DNA of 64,000 bases from Amphibacillus sediminis NBRC 103570 (GTDB lineage: Bacteria; Bacillota; Bacilli; Bacillales; Amphibacillaceae), in the NCBI RefSeq assembly GCF_001552275.1, contig NZ_BCQW01000005.1, positions 1-64,000 on the forward strand. The letters run 5' to 3'. The stretch's first letter is position 1. Every line of letters starts with the position of its first letter. Positions 1 through 8,486 of the stretch are shown piece by piece. Made by a program: the position numbers and the translations under genes. The notes under the pieces were generated by a model that did no database searches, was not told the DNA's origin, and saw only the letters and a program-made list of their open reading frames with translations.

Positions 1-240
1 GTTTTATGGGAGTTCCGTTTTTCTATAAATATCAACATTGAACTTTAACAGAGCCTAAATAAAAAAACGAACCTCCAAACTTATATACTTTTGAAGAGAT
101 TCGCTTTTTAAATGTCGTTTCTAAAACCTTTTAGTATGTCAAAAAAAGTCTCTCTCTATGGTAAGAACAGTTAATTTCCCGATACCACTGAAGCAGGCAC
201 GTTCCATTAAGGCAAAAACAGTTTAGGGACTAGGCATAAG
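1..240. other. Intergenic DNA with no recognised gene
   Basis: AT-rich sequence at the left edge of the window. I see no ORF with a ribosome site, no tRNA and no clear terminator here. An R1 repeat follows directly. Confidence 0.5.
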
Positions 241-450
241 ATAAAGTGAAACTTCGTTCAGTGGGGGATTCGACGCATAGGATGTGCTTGTGCAGACGTG
301 CGACACGACGTCGCGAACTGAGTCAGCCTGCTCTCTCCCACACTGAACGTTAGTTGAACTAATCGGGCCGTTACTGGCTATTGGATTAGACATAACGTGT
401 TCCCTTATTTCTTGAAGGGGAAGTCTAATAGCCAGTTACACTGTGATAAA
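241..450 (+). repeat. R1 interspersed repeat, copy 1, short variant
   Basis: It begins with ATAAAGTGAAACTTCGTTCA and ends in a TTACACTG(T/C)GATAAA-type sequence. It has the R1 core hairpin (TTCAGTGGG pairing with CCCACACTGAA) and a second stem built from ACTGGCTATT and AATAGCCAGT. This copy lacks the GGGGC/GCCCC hairpin module found in longer copies. The remaining DNA to the ade stop codon (451-569) shows nothing else. Confidence 0.85.
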
Positions 451-569
451 GTGAGTCCTTAATTCGAATCATGGTTAAAATCGTATCCCCACAAAGCGTA
501 GCAGACCAATGATTATCAGAGAATGGGAATATAGATATGACTATTCATGTCGTTTTAGGCGTGCTCTAG

Positions 570-2354
570 TTACCGTTTAATTACGCCAATAAGTGAAAAA
601 CTAGTGACATCGACTAATCCTCGATTACTTATTCTAATATCCGGAATTACAGGTAAGGCGATTAGCGAAAATGTCATAAATGGTGCATGAATCGTACACC
701 CTATTTGCCTCCAGGCCTTTTCTAATTGACGAACTTGCTCGACAACTTTCTCGGCAGGAGCATCAGACATTAACCCTGCTACAGGCATCGGGACCAAGGC
801 TAATAGCTGACCGTTCTCTACCACAACCATACCACCACCGACTTCGATTAGCTTATTTGCGGCTAATGCCATATCGCGATCATTAACACCCATAACAAGT
901 AGGTTATGACTGTCATGAGCCACTGTTGATGCAACCGCACCCTTTTTCAATTGAAAACCATGAGCAAATGCAAGTGATCGATCACCTGATTGATGATGTC
1001 GATCGATACAGGCTAACTTCACCACATCTTGACTAAGATCCGATTGAATGATTCCCTCTTGATTAGCTTGTAACTGAAATTCTGCTTTCATCGTTCGAGC
1101 ACTATTTTCAATTACTTTAATCGCATTGACTGTAACCTGCTGATCAATCACAGGTGCTTTTACAATAAAATCTGACGCTCGTAATGCTCGTTTTACATGA
1201 ATCGATTGTTTAATTTGTTTAGGATAATGATAGCTAGGCAAGTCGACGGTTAACTGTCCTTCTTGAGCAACGATAGCTCCGCCGGCAATAACCATCGTTG
1301 GCTCCATTTGACTTAGATCCTCTAACACGAGCACATCGGCAACTTTTCCAGGTGAGAGGCTGCCGTAGTCATCGGCTAACTTAAAGTATCGCGCAGTATT
1401 AATCGTGGCTAGCTTAATTGCTGTAACAGGGTCAACGCCTTCTTCAATCGCTCTTCTCACCACGTGATTGATTTGACCTTTCGTTACCAATGTTTCAGGA
1501 TAGATATCATCGGTAACAAGCATGATGTGATCTGTACTCACTTGATCTTCTGTAATCACTTTGATAACTTCTTTGACATCCTGCCAAGCCGAACCTTCCC
1601 TAATCATGACATACATGCCTAGTCTTAATTTTTCTAAAGCTTGTTCACGAGATACCGTTTCATGACAGGAATTAGCACCCGCTAATAAGTAAGCTTGAAG
1701 CATTTGGTTGGTTCCTTCAGGAAAATGTCCCGTCACCGTTTTACCTGCCTGAATAGTCGCATTAATCTCACCGATCATTTTGGCATCACCAGCTACGACA
1801 CCTGGAAAGTTCATCACCTCTCCTAAGCCGACAACATTTGGCCATGTCAGCCCTTCTTGGACATCCTCGACTTCAATAGTAGCTCCAGCATCTTCTAAAC
1901 CATCCGTAGCTGGGACACAGGATGGAAAGGTTGTAAAGACATTAAGTGGTAATGATTGTCCTTCATCATGCATATAACGTACCCCTGCTTTACCAAAAAC
2001 GTTCGCCATCTCATGAGGGTCCATAAAGATACTGGTGGTTCCTTTTGTCAGGGCAATTCGGGCAAATTCTGTAACGGTTAACATTGTACTCTCAACATGC
2101 ATATGTCCATCCATTAAACCCGGGGCTAAATAATTTCCATTCAGCTCAATTACCTTTGTTTGTTGACCAATGGTATGCTCAGCCTTTCCGATATAGGCGA
2201 TCCGGTTAGCTGCAATGGCAAGATCTACCCTTGGGTTCAGTTCTCCTGTAATGACATTAACCAATGTACCATTTTTCAGTACGAGATCAGCTGGTTCTTT
2301 TCCTAACGCTACGCGCATTAACTGTTCATTTAGCTTCGGTAATTGACTTATCAT
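570..2354 (-). CDS. ade: Adenine deaminase
   Basis: Converts adenine to hypoxanthine and ammonia for purine salvage in the cytoplasm. The 594-residue protein has the usual length and layout of bacterial Ade. It has an N-terminal amidohydrolase barrel with the metal-binding GHMHVEST segment near residue 83, a second metal segment around GHFPEGTNQ, and a C-terminal adenine deaminase domain (from about residue 420) containing AHDSHNLLVMG. The ATG at 2354 is preceded by a purine-rich AAAAGGAG-like ribosome site. It is a single gene. I looked for a purine riboswitch in the upstream 340 bases and did not find one. Identification is by family features and is firm. Confidence 0.93.
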   Translation of the reverse strand: MISQLPKLNEQLMRVALGKEPADLVLKNGTLVNVITGELNPRVDLAIAANRIAYIGKAEHTIGQQTKVIELNGNYLAPGLMDGHMHVESTMLTVTEFARIALTKGTTSIFMDPHEMANVFGKAGVRYMHDEGQSLPLNVFTTFPSCVPATDGLEDAGATIEVEDVQEGLTWPNVVGLGEVMNFPGVVAGDAKMIGEINATIQAGKTVTGHFPEGTNQMLQAYLLAGANSCHETVSREQALEKLRLGMYVMIREGSAWQDVKEVIKVITEDQVSTDHIMLVTDDIYPETLVTKGQINHVVRRAIEEGVDPVTAIKLATINTARYFKLADDYGSLSPGKVADVLVLEDLSQMEPTMVIAGGAIVAQEGQLTVDLPSYHYPKQIKQSIHVKRALRASDFIVKAPVIDQQVTVNAIKVIENSARTMKAEFQLQANQEGIIQSDLSQDVVKLACIDRHHQSGDRSLAFAHGFQLKKGAVASTVAHDSHNLLVMGVNDRDMALAANKLIEVGGGMVVVENGQLLALVPMPVAGLMSDAPAEKVVEQVRQLEKAWRQIGCTIHAPFMTFSLIALPVIPDIRISNRGLVDVTSFSLIGVIKR

Positions 2355-2696
2355 TTAATTAACTCCTTTTCTTTTTTATTAACTCACCAGAGCCTTGTGT
2401 TAAGCATAATTTTATATGAACCACCATTTTCTAAAATAGAGGAACTTACCCATTTGAAAATCAATTTTATTTTTTAAAAAGGATACCGTAACAAACTGTG
2501 AAATTCTCTTTTATCCTATTGAAAAAAGCCCAGTAAAAACACTAGACTTTTGTTTAGTAGGACAGTGCCTAAATTAACTGAGTAAAAATTACACTTTCCT
2601 AACTATGCAACTGGTTGTATCATATATTCCCGCTACTAGCTACATATTGGTTAACTTTTCTACCAAAACACCTAAAAATCCATTGATCAACCTGAC

Positions 2697-2915
2697 ATAA
2701 AGTGAAACTTCGTTCAGTGGGGGATTCGATGCCTAGGATGTGCTCGTGCAGACGTTGCGACACGACGTCACGAACTTAGTCAGCTTCTTCTCTCCCCCCA
2801 CTGAATGGTAGTTGAACCAATCGGGCCGTTACTGGCTGTTGGATCTCACACTTAGACATGACCTGTTCCCTTATTTCTTGAACAGGGCGGTTTATAGCCA
2901 GTTATACTGTAATAA
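2697..2915 (+). repeat. R1 interspersed repeat, copy 2, short variant
   Basis: Typical R1 start and end. Its right end overlaps the last codons of the HAD phosphatase gene on the other strand, so it supplies that gene's stop codon. The rest of the gap between ade and this copy (2355-2696) is AT-rich and shows no gene. Confidence 0.85.
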
Positions 2916-3765
2916 AACGGTCTCGTAAATAATGATAAACCCCATCCTCATTACAGGTGTATGTCGTAACCTCATCAGCTAAAGCTTGGATCTCGGTTGG
3001 GGCATTTTTCATGGCTACAGTATGTCCGGCCAGTTTAAACATTTCTAAGTCATTGTAACTATCACCCATAACCAATATTTGGTCACTAGTCAAACCGATT
3101 CGGTCTAGAAAACTCTTTACTCCTGTTGCCTTATTTTTATTGGCGACCATAATCTCAATATTATGTGCTGTAGACGATGAGGTGGTGAATGGTAACTCCT
3201 GCTTCATTTGATCAAGTACCTTTTGCCACTGGATAATATCTGTTCTACTTTTACTAAACGTGTAAAGCTTAGAATATCTACCATCTTCAATTCTTTCAAC
3301 CCAATTAATACCACGTTCAATCACCTCTTGACGCTCGACCCACTCGTTAATACCTACACTCTCAGGTCTTGGCCCCTTTACGGCTTCATTTAACATAGGT
3401 TGGTCAATTATTTCTGCTTGGGAAGGGCCAGAGGTAGGGAATACTTCATAGTAGATTCGCATTTCTCGAGCTTGCTCTACGATTCTCTTCACTACTTCAA
3501 AGGGTAAAGTGTGCTCAAACAATAGCTCATCTCCCAAATAGCCTGTCATTCCATTCGAGCTAATTACACCATCAACCTCAAAGCCCTCGGGTGCTGTAGG
3601 ATATATCTCTTCTTTCCCTCTTCCGGTAGCAATAAATACATAGATGCCTTGTTTACGTATATGATCAATCACTTGCTTTGCATTATCGCTTACTCGATTA
3701 TATTGATCTAAAAGCGTACCATCCATATCTAAAAAGATCGCTTGCGGGTTAGTTTGATTTACCAT
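2902..3765 (-). CDS. HAD-superfamily (Cof-type) sugar-phosphate/phosphoserine-like phosphatase
   Basis: Member of the Cof/YkrA-type HAD hydrolases, Mg-dependent cytosolic phosphatases acting on small phosphorylated metabolites; the substrate cannot be read from sequence. Motif I is FLDMDGTLLD with the nucleophile and proton donor at D13 and D15. Motif II is FIATGRG. Motif IV is VMGDSYNDLEMF near the C-terminus. A C2-type cap lies between. At 287 residues it is normal in length. A GGAGGATAA ribosome site precedes the ATG. The last four residues (FITV) and the stop codon lie inside an R1 repeat, so the original C-terminus may have been replaced when the repeat arrived. Confidence 0.85.
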   Translation of the reverse strand: MVNQTNPQAIFLDMDGTLLDQYNRVSDNAKQVIDHIRKQGIYVFIATGRGKEEIYPTAPEGFEVDGVISSNGMTGYLGDELLFEHTLPFEVVKRIVEQAREMRIYYEVFPTSGPSQAEIIDQPMLNEAVKGPRPESVGINEWVERQEVIERGINWVERIEDGRYSKLYTFSKSRTDIIQWQKVLDQMKQELPFTTSSSTAHNIEIMVANKNKATGVKSFLDRIGLTSDQILVMGDSYNDLEMFKLAGHTVAMKNAPTEIQALADEVTTYTCNEDGVYHYLRDRFITV

Positions 3766-3870
3766 AATTATCCTCCTCCGCAGATTTTAGTTATCTTCTA
3801 GTATAGCATCTTTTTAAAAATAGACCAGCAATAACCTACGACAACAAATAATTCTATAACCAACGTAAAA

Positions 3871-4023
3871 CAAAAGCGCAGAGTGCCCGCTTAAAAACGT
3901 AGCGACTGGAGCGAAGCAACTGAGATAAAGGAATCACAATAAGCTTGCAAACCGATGATGACTTATCGTAGGGCGATTCGTGAAGTCGCCTAGTTTTTGG
4001 CGCTCAAACTGGACGTCGCTAAA
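3871..4023. repeat. R3: Bacillaceae-type intergenic repeat (single copy here)
   Basis: Starts CAAAAGCGCAGAGTGCCCGC and ends near CTGGACGTCGCTAAAC, with the internal GACTGGAGCGAAG and AGGCGATTCGTGAAGTCGCC segments. This layout resembles a short repeat I know from intergenic regions of many Bacillaceae genomes. It is GC-richer than its surroundings. Only one copy lies in this window, so the call rests on recall and composition. Confidence 0.5.
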
Positions 4024-4072
4024 CAGGTTACCTACATGTTATTCACATCCGAAAAATTTATCATTTCCTAGA

Positions 4073-4095
4073 CAAAAAAAACAGCCGAATGGCTG
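4073..4095 (-). terminator. Rho-independent terminator of the VOC dioxygenase gene
   Basis: Read on the minus strand, the stem CAGCC-attc-GGCTG is followed by eight T residues. It lies a few bases after the dioxygenase stop codon. Confidence 0.8.
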
Positions 4096-4098
4096 ATT

Positions 4099-5070
4099 TT
4101 AGTGCTTCGTATTTAAGGGATGCAATGATGCTTCTATTTCTAAACGTCTATCCTCTAAAAATGGGGGTAGCGCTAGCCGTTCACCTAAGGTTTCAACTTC
4201 CTCGTCAGTAGCAAAACCTGGCCCGTCAGTGGCAAGCTCGTAAAGAATACCATTAGGCTCCCTAAAATAAAGGGATTGAAAGTAATAACGATCAATTAAG
4301 CCTGAATGGGGTAAACGTGCCTGTTTAATACGTTTATGCCATTGGTCAAGCTCGTTTTTATCTTTTACTCGAAAAGCAACATGGTGAACACTTCCACGTC
4401 CTGGTTTTTCAGCAGCTAAATCTGTTCTTGTTTCGAGATGAAGCTCTGCACCCGTTCCCCCTTTACCCGTTTGATAAACAACGATATCCGGTTGATCAGG
4501 ATGTGGGGAAGCATAAGAACCCGCTTTGGTAAAGTTTAATAATTCTGTTAATACATGTGCAGTTGGATCAAGCTTAGGAATCGTTAATGTAACCGGACCA
4601 AGACCTGTAATCCCAAACGCTTGTGGCACTTCACTTTTTTCCCATGGTATCCCCGATTCAACACCTTTATTTGTCTGATCGGAGACTAGCATTAATCTTT
4701 GCCCCTCTGGATCCTCAAAATAAATAACGTTTCTGCCAAATTGTTCTGTCATACCTTGATGCTGAACGTGATATTGATTAAAACGATCGATCCAATAATC
4801 TAGTGCAGCATCTGATGCAACACGAAGCCCTGTAAGTGAAATACTATTATTGCCACGGTAGGTATGTCCAACACCTAACATTTCAAAGAAGGTTAAGTCA
4901 GTACCTGGGCGACCTATTTCATCAGCGTAAAATAAATGATACATACTAGGCGAATCCTGGTTTACTGATTTTTTAACTAAACGCATGCCTAATATATGTG
5001 TATAAAAATGATAATTATCTTTTGCATTTGCTGTTAATGCTGAAACATGATGAATACCAGCAAGTTGCAT
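4099..5070 (-). CDS. Ring-cleaving dioxygenase of the VOC (glyoxalase) family, MhqO-like
   Basis: Two-domain vicinal-oxygen-chelate protein of 323 residues. The family includes Bacillus MhqO/MhqA, which open hydroquinone-type rings and help with quinone stress. The N-terminal half starts GIHHVSALT, with a metal-ligand histidine at position 7 or 8. The C-terminal half repeats the fold with VHHVAFRV and ends in GILYELATDGPGF, whose Glu is the expected third ligand. It is preceded by a GGGGGAATA-type ribosome site and is monocistronic with its own terminator. No MarR/MhqR regulator is adjacent, which is a difference from the Bacillus subtilis mhq loci. The exact substrate is unknown. Confidence 0.8.
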   Translation of the reverse strand: MQLAGIHHVSALTANAKDNYHFYTHILGMRLVKKSVNQDSPSMYHLFYADEIGRPGTDLTFFEMLGVGHTYRGNNSISLTGLRVASDAALDYWIDRFNQYHVQHQGMTEQFGRNVIYFEDPEGQRLMLVSDQTNKGVESGIPWEKSEVPQAFGITGLGPVTLTIPKLDPTAHVLTELLNFTKAGSYASPHPDQPDIVVYQTGKGGTGAELHLETRTDLAAEKPGRGSVHHVAFRVKDKNELDQWHKRIKQARLPHSGLIDRYYFQSLYFREPNGILYELATDGPGFATDEEVETLGERLALPPFLEDRRLEIEASLHPLNTKH

Positions 5071-5145
5071 TTGTATTCCCCCTTTCTATAATAATTATAT
5101 CAAATTTTATCTCGAATTCAAGATAATAAACTTATCCACTGTATT

Positions 5146-5359
5146 CATCGCAGTGTAACTGGCTATAAACCTCCCCCTTCAAGAAATAAAGGCACAGGTC
5201 GTGTCTAATGAGAGATCCAACAGCCAGTAACGGCCCGATTGGTTCAACTAATATTCCGTGGGGAGAAAGGAAGCTGACTAAGTTCGCGACGTCGTGTCGC
5301 AATGTCTGCACGAGTACATTCTAGGCATCGCCCCCCCACTGAACGAAGTTTCACTTTAT
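5146..5359 (-). repeat. R1 interspersed repeat, copy 3, short variant, inverted
   Basis: The reverse complement matches R1 from the CGCAGTGTAAC end to the GAACGAAGTTTCACTTTAT end. The central module is the short form (GGCTATAAACC instead of the GGGGC hairpin). It sits between the dioxygenase promoter side and the thiW-like gene; nothing else is visible in 5071-5500 apart from the ribosome site of the next gene. Confidence 0.85.
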
Positions 5360-5500
5360 GATAAACTATTCCCATATGGATATGGAGATCGAATCCAACT
5401 CGTACCGACTAAAAAACGATACTCCACAGTTGTCAAGCTAAACAAATAACAAACACCTGTGTTTCATGATTCGTCCATATACACAAAGGGGAGGACTACT

Positions 5501-5992
5501 ATGATGAAAACAGCTCAACTTACGCTAATGGCTGCTTTTATTGCGATTGGTGTGATAGGGGCAACTTTTTTCTGGTTTCCGACAGGTATTGCCCATGCCT
5601 TTCCAGTTCAACACGCGATTAGTATTGTCAGTGCTGTTTTACTTGGACCGTTACCAGCAGTTATCATCGCCTTTGGCATTGGGTTGATCCGAAACTTACT
5701 TGGATTAGGCACATTACTAGCCTTTCCAGGTGGCATGATTGGTGCTATACTTGCGGGTTTACTCTACCGTTGGCAACCCAAAACTGCCTCAGCTATAACT
5801 GGTGAAATCATCGGAACTGGAATATTTGGATCACTCTTATCGATTCCAATTGCTCGTTTACTAATGGGACAATCAGTTGGAATGCTTGCTTTCGCACCTG
5901 GGTTTATCATTAGCAGTTTGAGCGGATCTTTATTAGCGTTATTAGTCTTACCAAAATTAAAGCATCTAGAAACAAGATTATTTAATGACTAA
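5501..5992 (+). CDS. thiW: ThiW-like ECF transporter substrate-binding (S) component
   Basis: A small, very hydrophobic protein of about 163 residues with five or six membrane segments. The FPVQHAISIVSAVLLGPLPA segment and the later LLAFPGGMIGAILAGLLYR segment are typical of ThiW, the S component that gives an energy-coupling-factor transporter specificity for a thiamine precursor (probably the thiazole). It would work with EcfA/A'/T proteins encoded elsewhere. I chose the ATG at 5501 because AAAGGGGAGG stands just upstream; an upstream in-frame ATG at 5459 has no such site. No TPP riboswitch is visible in the leader, which is unexpected for a thi gene, so the ligand call is moderate. Confidence 0.75.
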   Translation: MMKTAQLTLMAAFIAIGVIGATFFWFPTGIAHAFPVQHAISIVSAVLLGPLPAVIIAFGIGLIRNLLGLGTLLAFPGGMIGAILAGLLYRWQPKTASAITGEIIGTGIFGSLLSIPIARLLMGQSVGMLAFAPGFIISSLSGSLLALLVLPKLKHLETRLFND

Positions 5993-6107
5993 AGTATCTC
6001 AATCGATTTAAATTTTGACTTAGATTATTTTAACTTGCAAGACTGTTCCTTTTGGTGTCGGAGAAACGTTTTGTCCTAAACGTCATGTTTTATTGCACAA
6101 GTCTACC

Positions 6108-7409
6108 TTAAGTTTTACGCTTAACATTAACTTCTTCAATTCGTTTATTTGTAGACTTAGTGATAGTAAAGATCAGGTCTTGGTAATTAACTTGGGCATC
6201 CTTTTCATTTGTGGGAATATAGCCAATTTGATCTACTAAAAAGCCATTGACGGTCTCATACCTTTCAGTTGGTAATTCAACGTCAAAGAAATGATTAAAG
6301 TCATAAAGATGTGTATCACCTTGAACGATTGCTTCATGCGCTGAAATTGACTCAATGCCTAGTGGATGCTTCTCTTCTTCACCATGCTCACTTGATATTT
6401 CGCCAACAATTTCTTCTATTAAATCCTCGATGGTGACTAAACCATGTGTGCCACCATATTCATCGATAATGATCGCAATATGAATATTAAGCTGTTGCAT
6501 TTCTTTTAAAACATGGTCAACGGGTTTACTCTCTAACACAAAGTAAGGCTTTCTGATCACGTTAGCTAAAGAAAAGCTTCTACAATCAGCTGTAATATAC
6601 GGAATAAGATCCTTTGTATGCAAAATACCAACAATATGATCAATCGTATCATCAAAGACAGGATATCGTGTAAAACGATTCTCTTTAATTAAGCTCACAA
6701 CCTCTGACAGTGTGGTTTGGAGCTCTATTGCAGACATATTGATCCGGTGTGTCATAATATCAGACACATCTTTATCATTAAATTCAAAAATATTATGAAT
6801 CATTAAGGATTCTGCTTTTTCGATTGTTCCTCTTTCACCGCCTAAATCCACCATCAATCTGATTTCTTCTTCGGTTGCTTCTTCATTCTCGGAGTTAGGA
6901 TCGACACCAAATAACTTTACAATAAAATTTGTTGATGCATTAAGAAAGACAACAATTGGCAAGCTAATTTTAAATAATAAGGTTACTGGCTTAGCTACAA
7001 ACCTTGCTATTGTTTCTGCCTTCTGTAAGGCAAGCTGTTTAGGTACAAGTTCCCCAATGACTAAAGTAAAGTAGGACAATAAAATTGTAATGACGACCAC
7101 GGATAAAGTATTAAGCGTCGCTATTGATAAAGGGACACCCCAATTAGCTAATCTTTCAGCTAAAGGCGTTGCAAAGGTATCGGCGGCAAATGCACTGGCT
7201 AAAAAGCCGGCTAACGTAATACCAATTTGAATCGTTGCTAAAAACCGACCAGGCTCTTCTAACAGCTTAGCAAGTAAGATCGCTTTCTTGTCGTCCTGTT
7301 CAGCTTGACGTCGTACCATGTTATCGTTCAAAGAAACAAGAGCAATTTCTGACGCAGCAAAGAAGGCATTTAAAATAATTAACACGATTAATACAATGAT
7401 CGAACCCAT
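6108..7409 (-). CDS. CNNM/CorC-family membrane protein (DUF21-CBS-CorC_HlyC)
   Basis: The family is linked to Mg2+ (or Na+/Co2+) efflux and is often annotated hemolysin. An N-terminal DUF21 region (about residues 1-180) has four hydrophobic segments, including LNAFFAASEIALVSL. A CBS pair follows at about 200-325 (IMTHRINMSAIE, YGGTHGLVTIEDLIEEIVGEI). A CorC_HlyC ligand-like domain closes the protein. The open frame extends to a GTG at 7424, but that codon overlaps the AAAGGAG ribosome site, so the ATG at 7409 is more likely. Monocistronic. The family call is firm; the transported ion is not known. Confidence 0.88.
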   Translation of the reverse strand: MGSIIVLIVLIILNAFFAASEIALVSLNDNMVRRQAEQDDKKAILLAKLLEEPGRFLATIQIGITLAGFLASAFAADTFATPLAERLANWGVPLSIATLNTLSVVVITILLSYFTLVIGELVPKQLALQKAETIARFVAKPVTLLFKISLPIVVFLNASTNFIVKLFGVDPNSENEEATEEEIRLMVDLGGERGTIEKAESLMIHNIFEFNDKDVSDIMTHRINMSAIELQTTLSEVVSLIKENRFTRYPVFDDTIDHIVGILHTKDLIPYITADCRSFSLANVIRKPYFVLESKPVDHVLKEMQQLNIHIAIIIDEYGGTHGLVTIEDLIEEIVGEISSEHGEEEKHPLGIESISAHEAIVQGDTHLYDFNHFFDVELPTERYETVNGFLVDQIGYIPTNEKDAQVNYQDLIFTITKSTNKRIEEVNVKRKT

Positions 7410-7584
7410 AGAAAGGATCAGCACTCCTTTTTAGTTTGATTTTTATTGTTGACTGATTACGGCAATAGCTTGCTGTGCGGTTGGTAACGATCAAGCTACA
7501 CGAAGCTAATGTGACGTGATTAGATCAAGACTTACTCACATGATTTCCCGAAATGATAGTTGGCCGTCATTTTTAAATTTAAAT

Positions 7585-7613
7585 TTGACCAGTAATAATC
7601 AAAATGATATATT
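7585..7613 (+). promoter_or_regulatory. Sigma-A-type promoter of the amino-sugar operon
   Basis: TTGACC, 17-base spacer, TATATT, placed about 20 bases before the ribosome site AAAGGGGGTGA of the RpiR gene. Confidence 0.75.
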
Positions 7614-7635
7614 ATTAGCAAAGGGGGTGAATTGT

Positions 7636-8475
7636 ATGGTTGACCATACCCATTCCTCAATTATTCCTTCAATTCAAATGGAGCAGAATAAACATAGCTT
7701 TACCAAATCTGAGCTAAAAATATTCAATTATATTATGTCTAATCAAGAAAAAGTCATTTATGATTCATTAACAGAGTTAGCTGAAAATTGTCAGGTGGCA
7801 GAAGCAACCGCCCTTCGCTTTTTTAGAAAAATTGGCTTTAATGGTTTTCAAGCCTTTAAGCTAGCATTTGCTCATGAGCAAACACAAAAGTCTGAACAGA
7901 CTAACGAATCAAGCTTTGCAGACCAGATTAAAACAAATATGGTCAAAGCACTTGAGCAATCCTACCAACTCGTTGACCTTGATCAGCTTGAACAAGTGAT
8001 TGACCTGATTGATCAAGCTGAGGATGTTGTCGTCTTTGGCATCGGATCCTCTGGAATTGCTGGACTTGATTTACAAAACCGGTTAATGCGAATTGGAAAA
8101 AATATCACCGTCATCACAGATACACACGCTCAAATTATGCGGGCAACCTCTGCAACTGACAAGACCGTCATTATTGCGATTAGTTTAACTGGAAGTACTA
8201 AGGAAATAATCGATAATGTTAGCATTGCCAAAACGAAGGGGGCACGTATTATTGCGCTGACGAACTACGCTAAGTCACCCCTAACTAAATTGGCTGATCT
8301 TATTCTTTTATCAGCAGCAAAGGAGAATCCTATTGATCGAGGTTCATTGGTTTCTAAAGTGACACAGCTCTACTTAGTTGATTTAATTTGCACTGGACTA
8401 TCGATAAAAAATAGTGCGTACGCAAACCGAATCAAACGAGAAATAACAGAAAACACCAACAACAAACTATTCTAG
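7636..8475 (+). CDS. MurR/RpiR-family transcriptional regulator of amino-sugar use
   Basis: A 279-residue protein with an N-terminal RpiR helix-turn-helix (roughly residues 15-90, KSELKIFNYIMSN...ATALRFFRKIGFNGFQAFKLAF) and a C-terminal SIS sugar-phosphate-binding domain (VVVFGIGSSGIAG, IIAISLTGSTKEII). The start at 7636 is chosen because AAAGGGGGTGA lies directly upstream; the frame is open 40 codons further but has no ribosome site there. It is first in an operon with nagA and nagB (11 bases to nagA). It probably senses GlcNAc-6-P or GlcN-6-P and controls these genes. Using an RpiR regulator rather than the GntR-type NagR of Bacillus subtilis is a variant worth noting. Confidence 0.85.
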   Translation: MVDHTHSSIIPSIQMEQNKHSFTKSELKIFNYIMSNQEKVIYDSLTELAENCQVAEATALRFFRKIGFNGFQAFKLAFAHEQTQKSEQTNESSFADQIKTNMVKALEQSYQLVDLDQLEQVIDLIDQAEDVVVFGIGSSGIAGLDLQNRLMRIGKNITVITDTHAQIMRATSATDKTVIIAISLTGSTKEIIDNVSIAKTKGARIIALTNYAKSPLTKLADLILLSAAKENPIDRGSLVSKVTQLYLVDLICTGLSIKNSAYANRIKREITENTNNKLF

Positions 8476-8486
8476 GGGGATCAAAG

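Noticed and set aside
2355-2696. Possible purine riboswitch upstream of adenine deaminase
   Set aside because: The conserved purine-riboswitch core (paired loops and the TATA...CCGTAA-type elements) was not found on the minus strand.
5360-5500. Possible TPP riboswitch before the ThiW-like gene
   Set aside because: No CTGAGA or ACCTGATCTGG-like thi-box elements are present.
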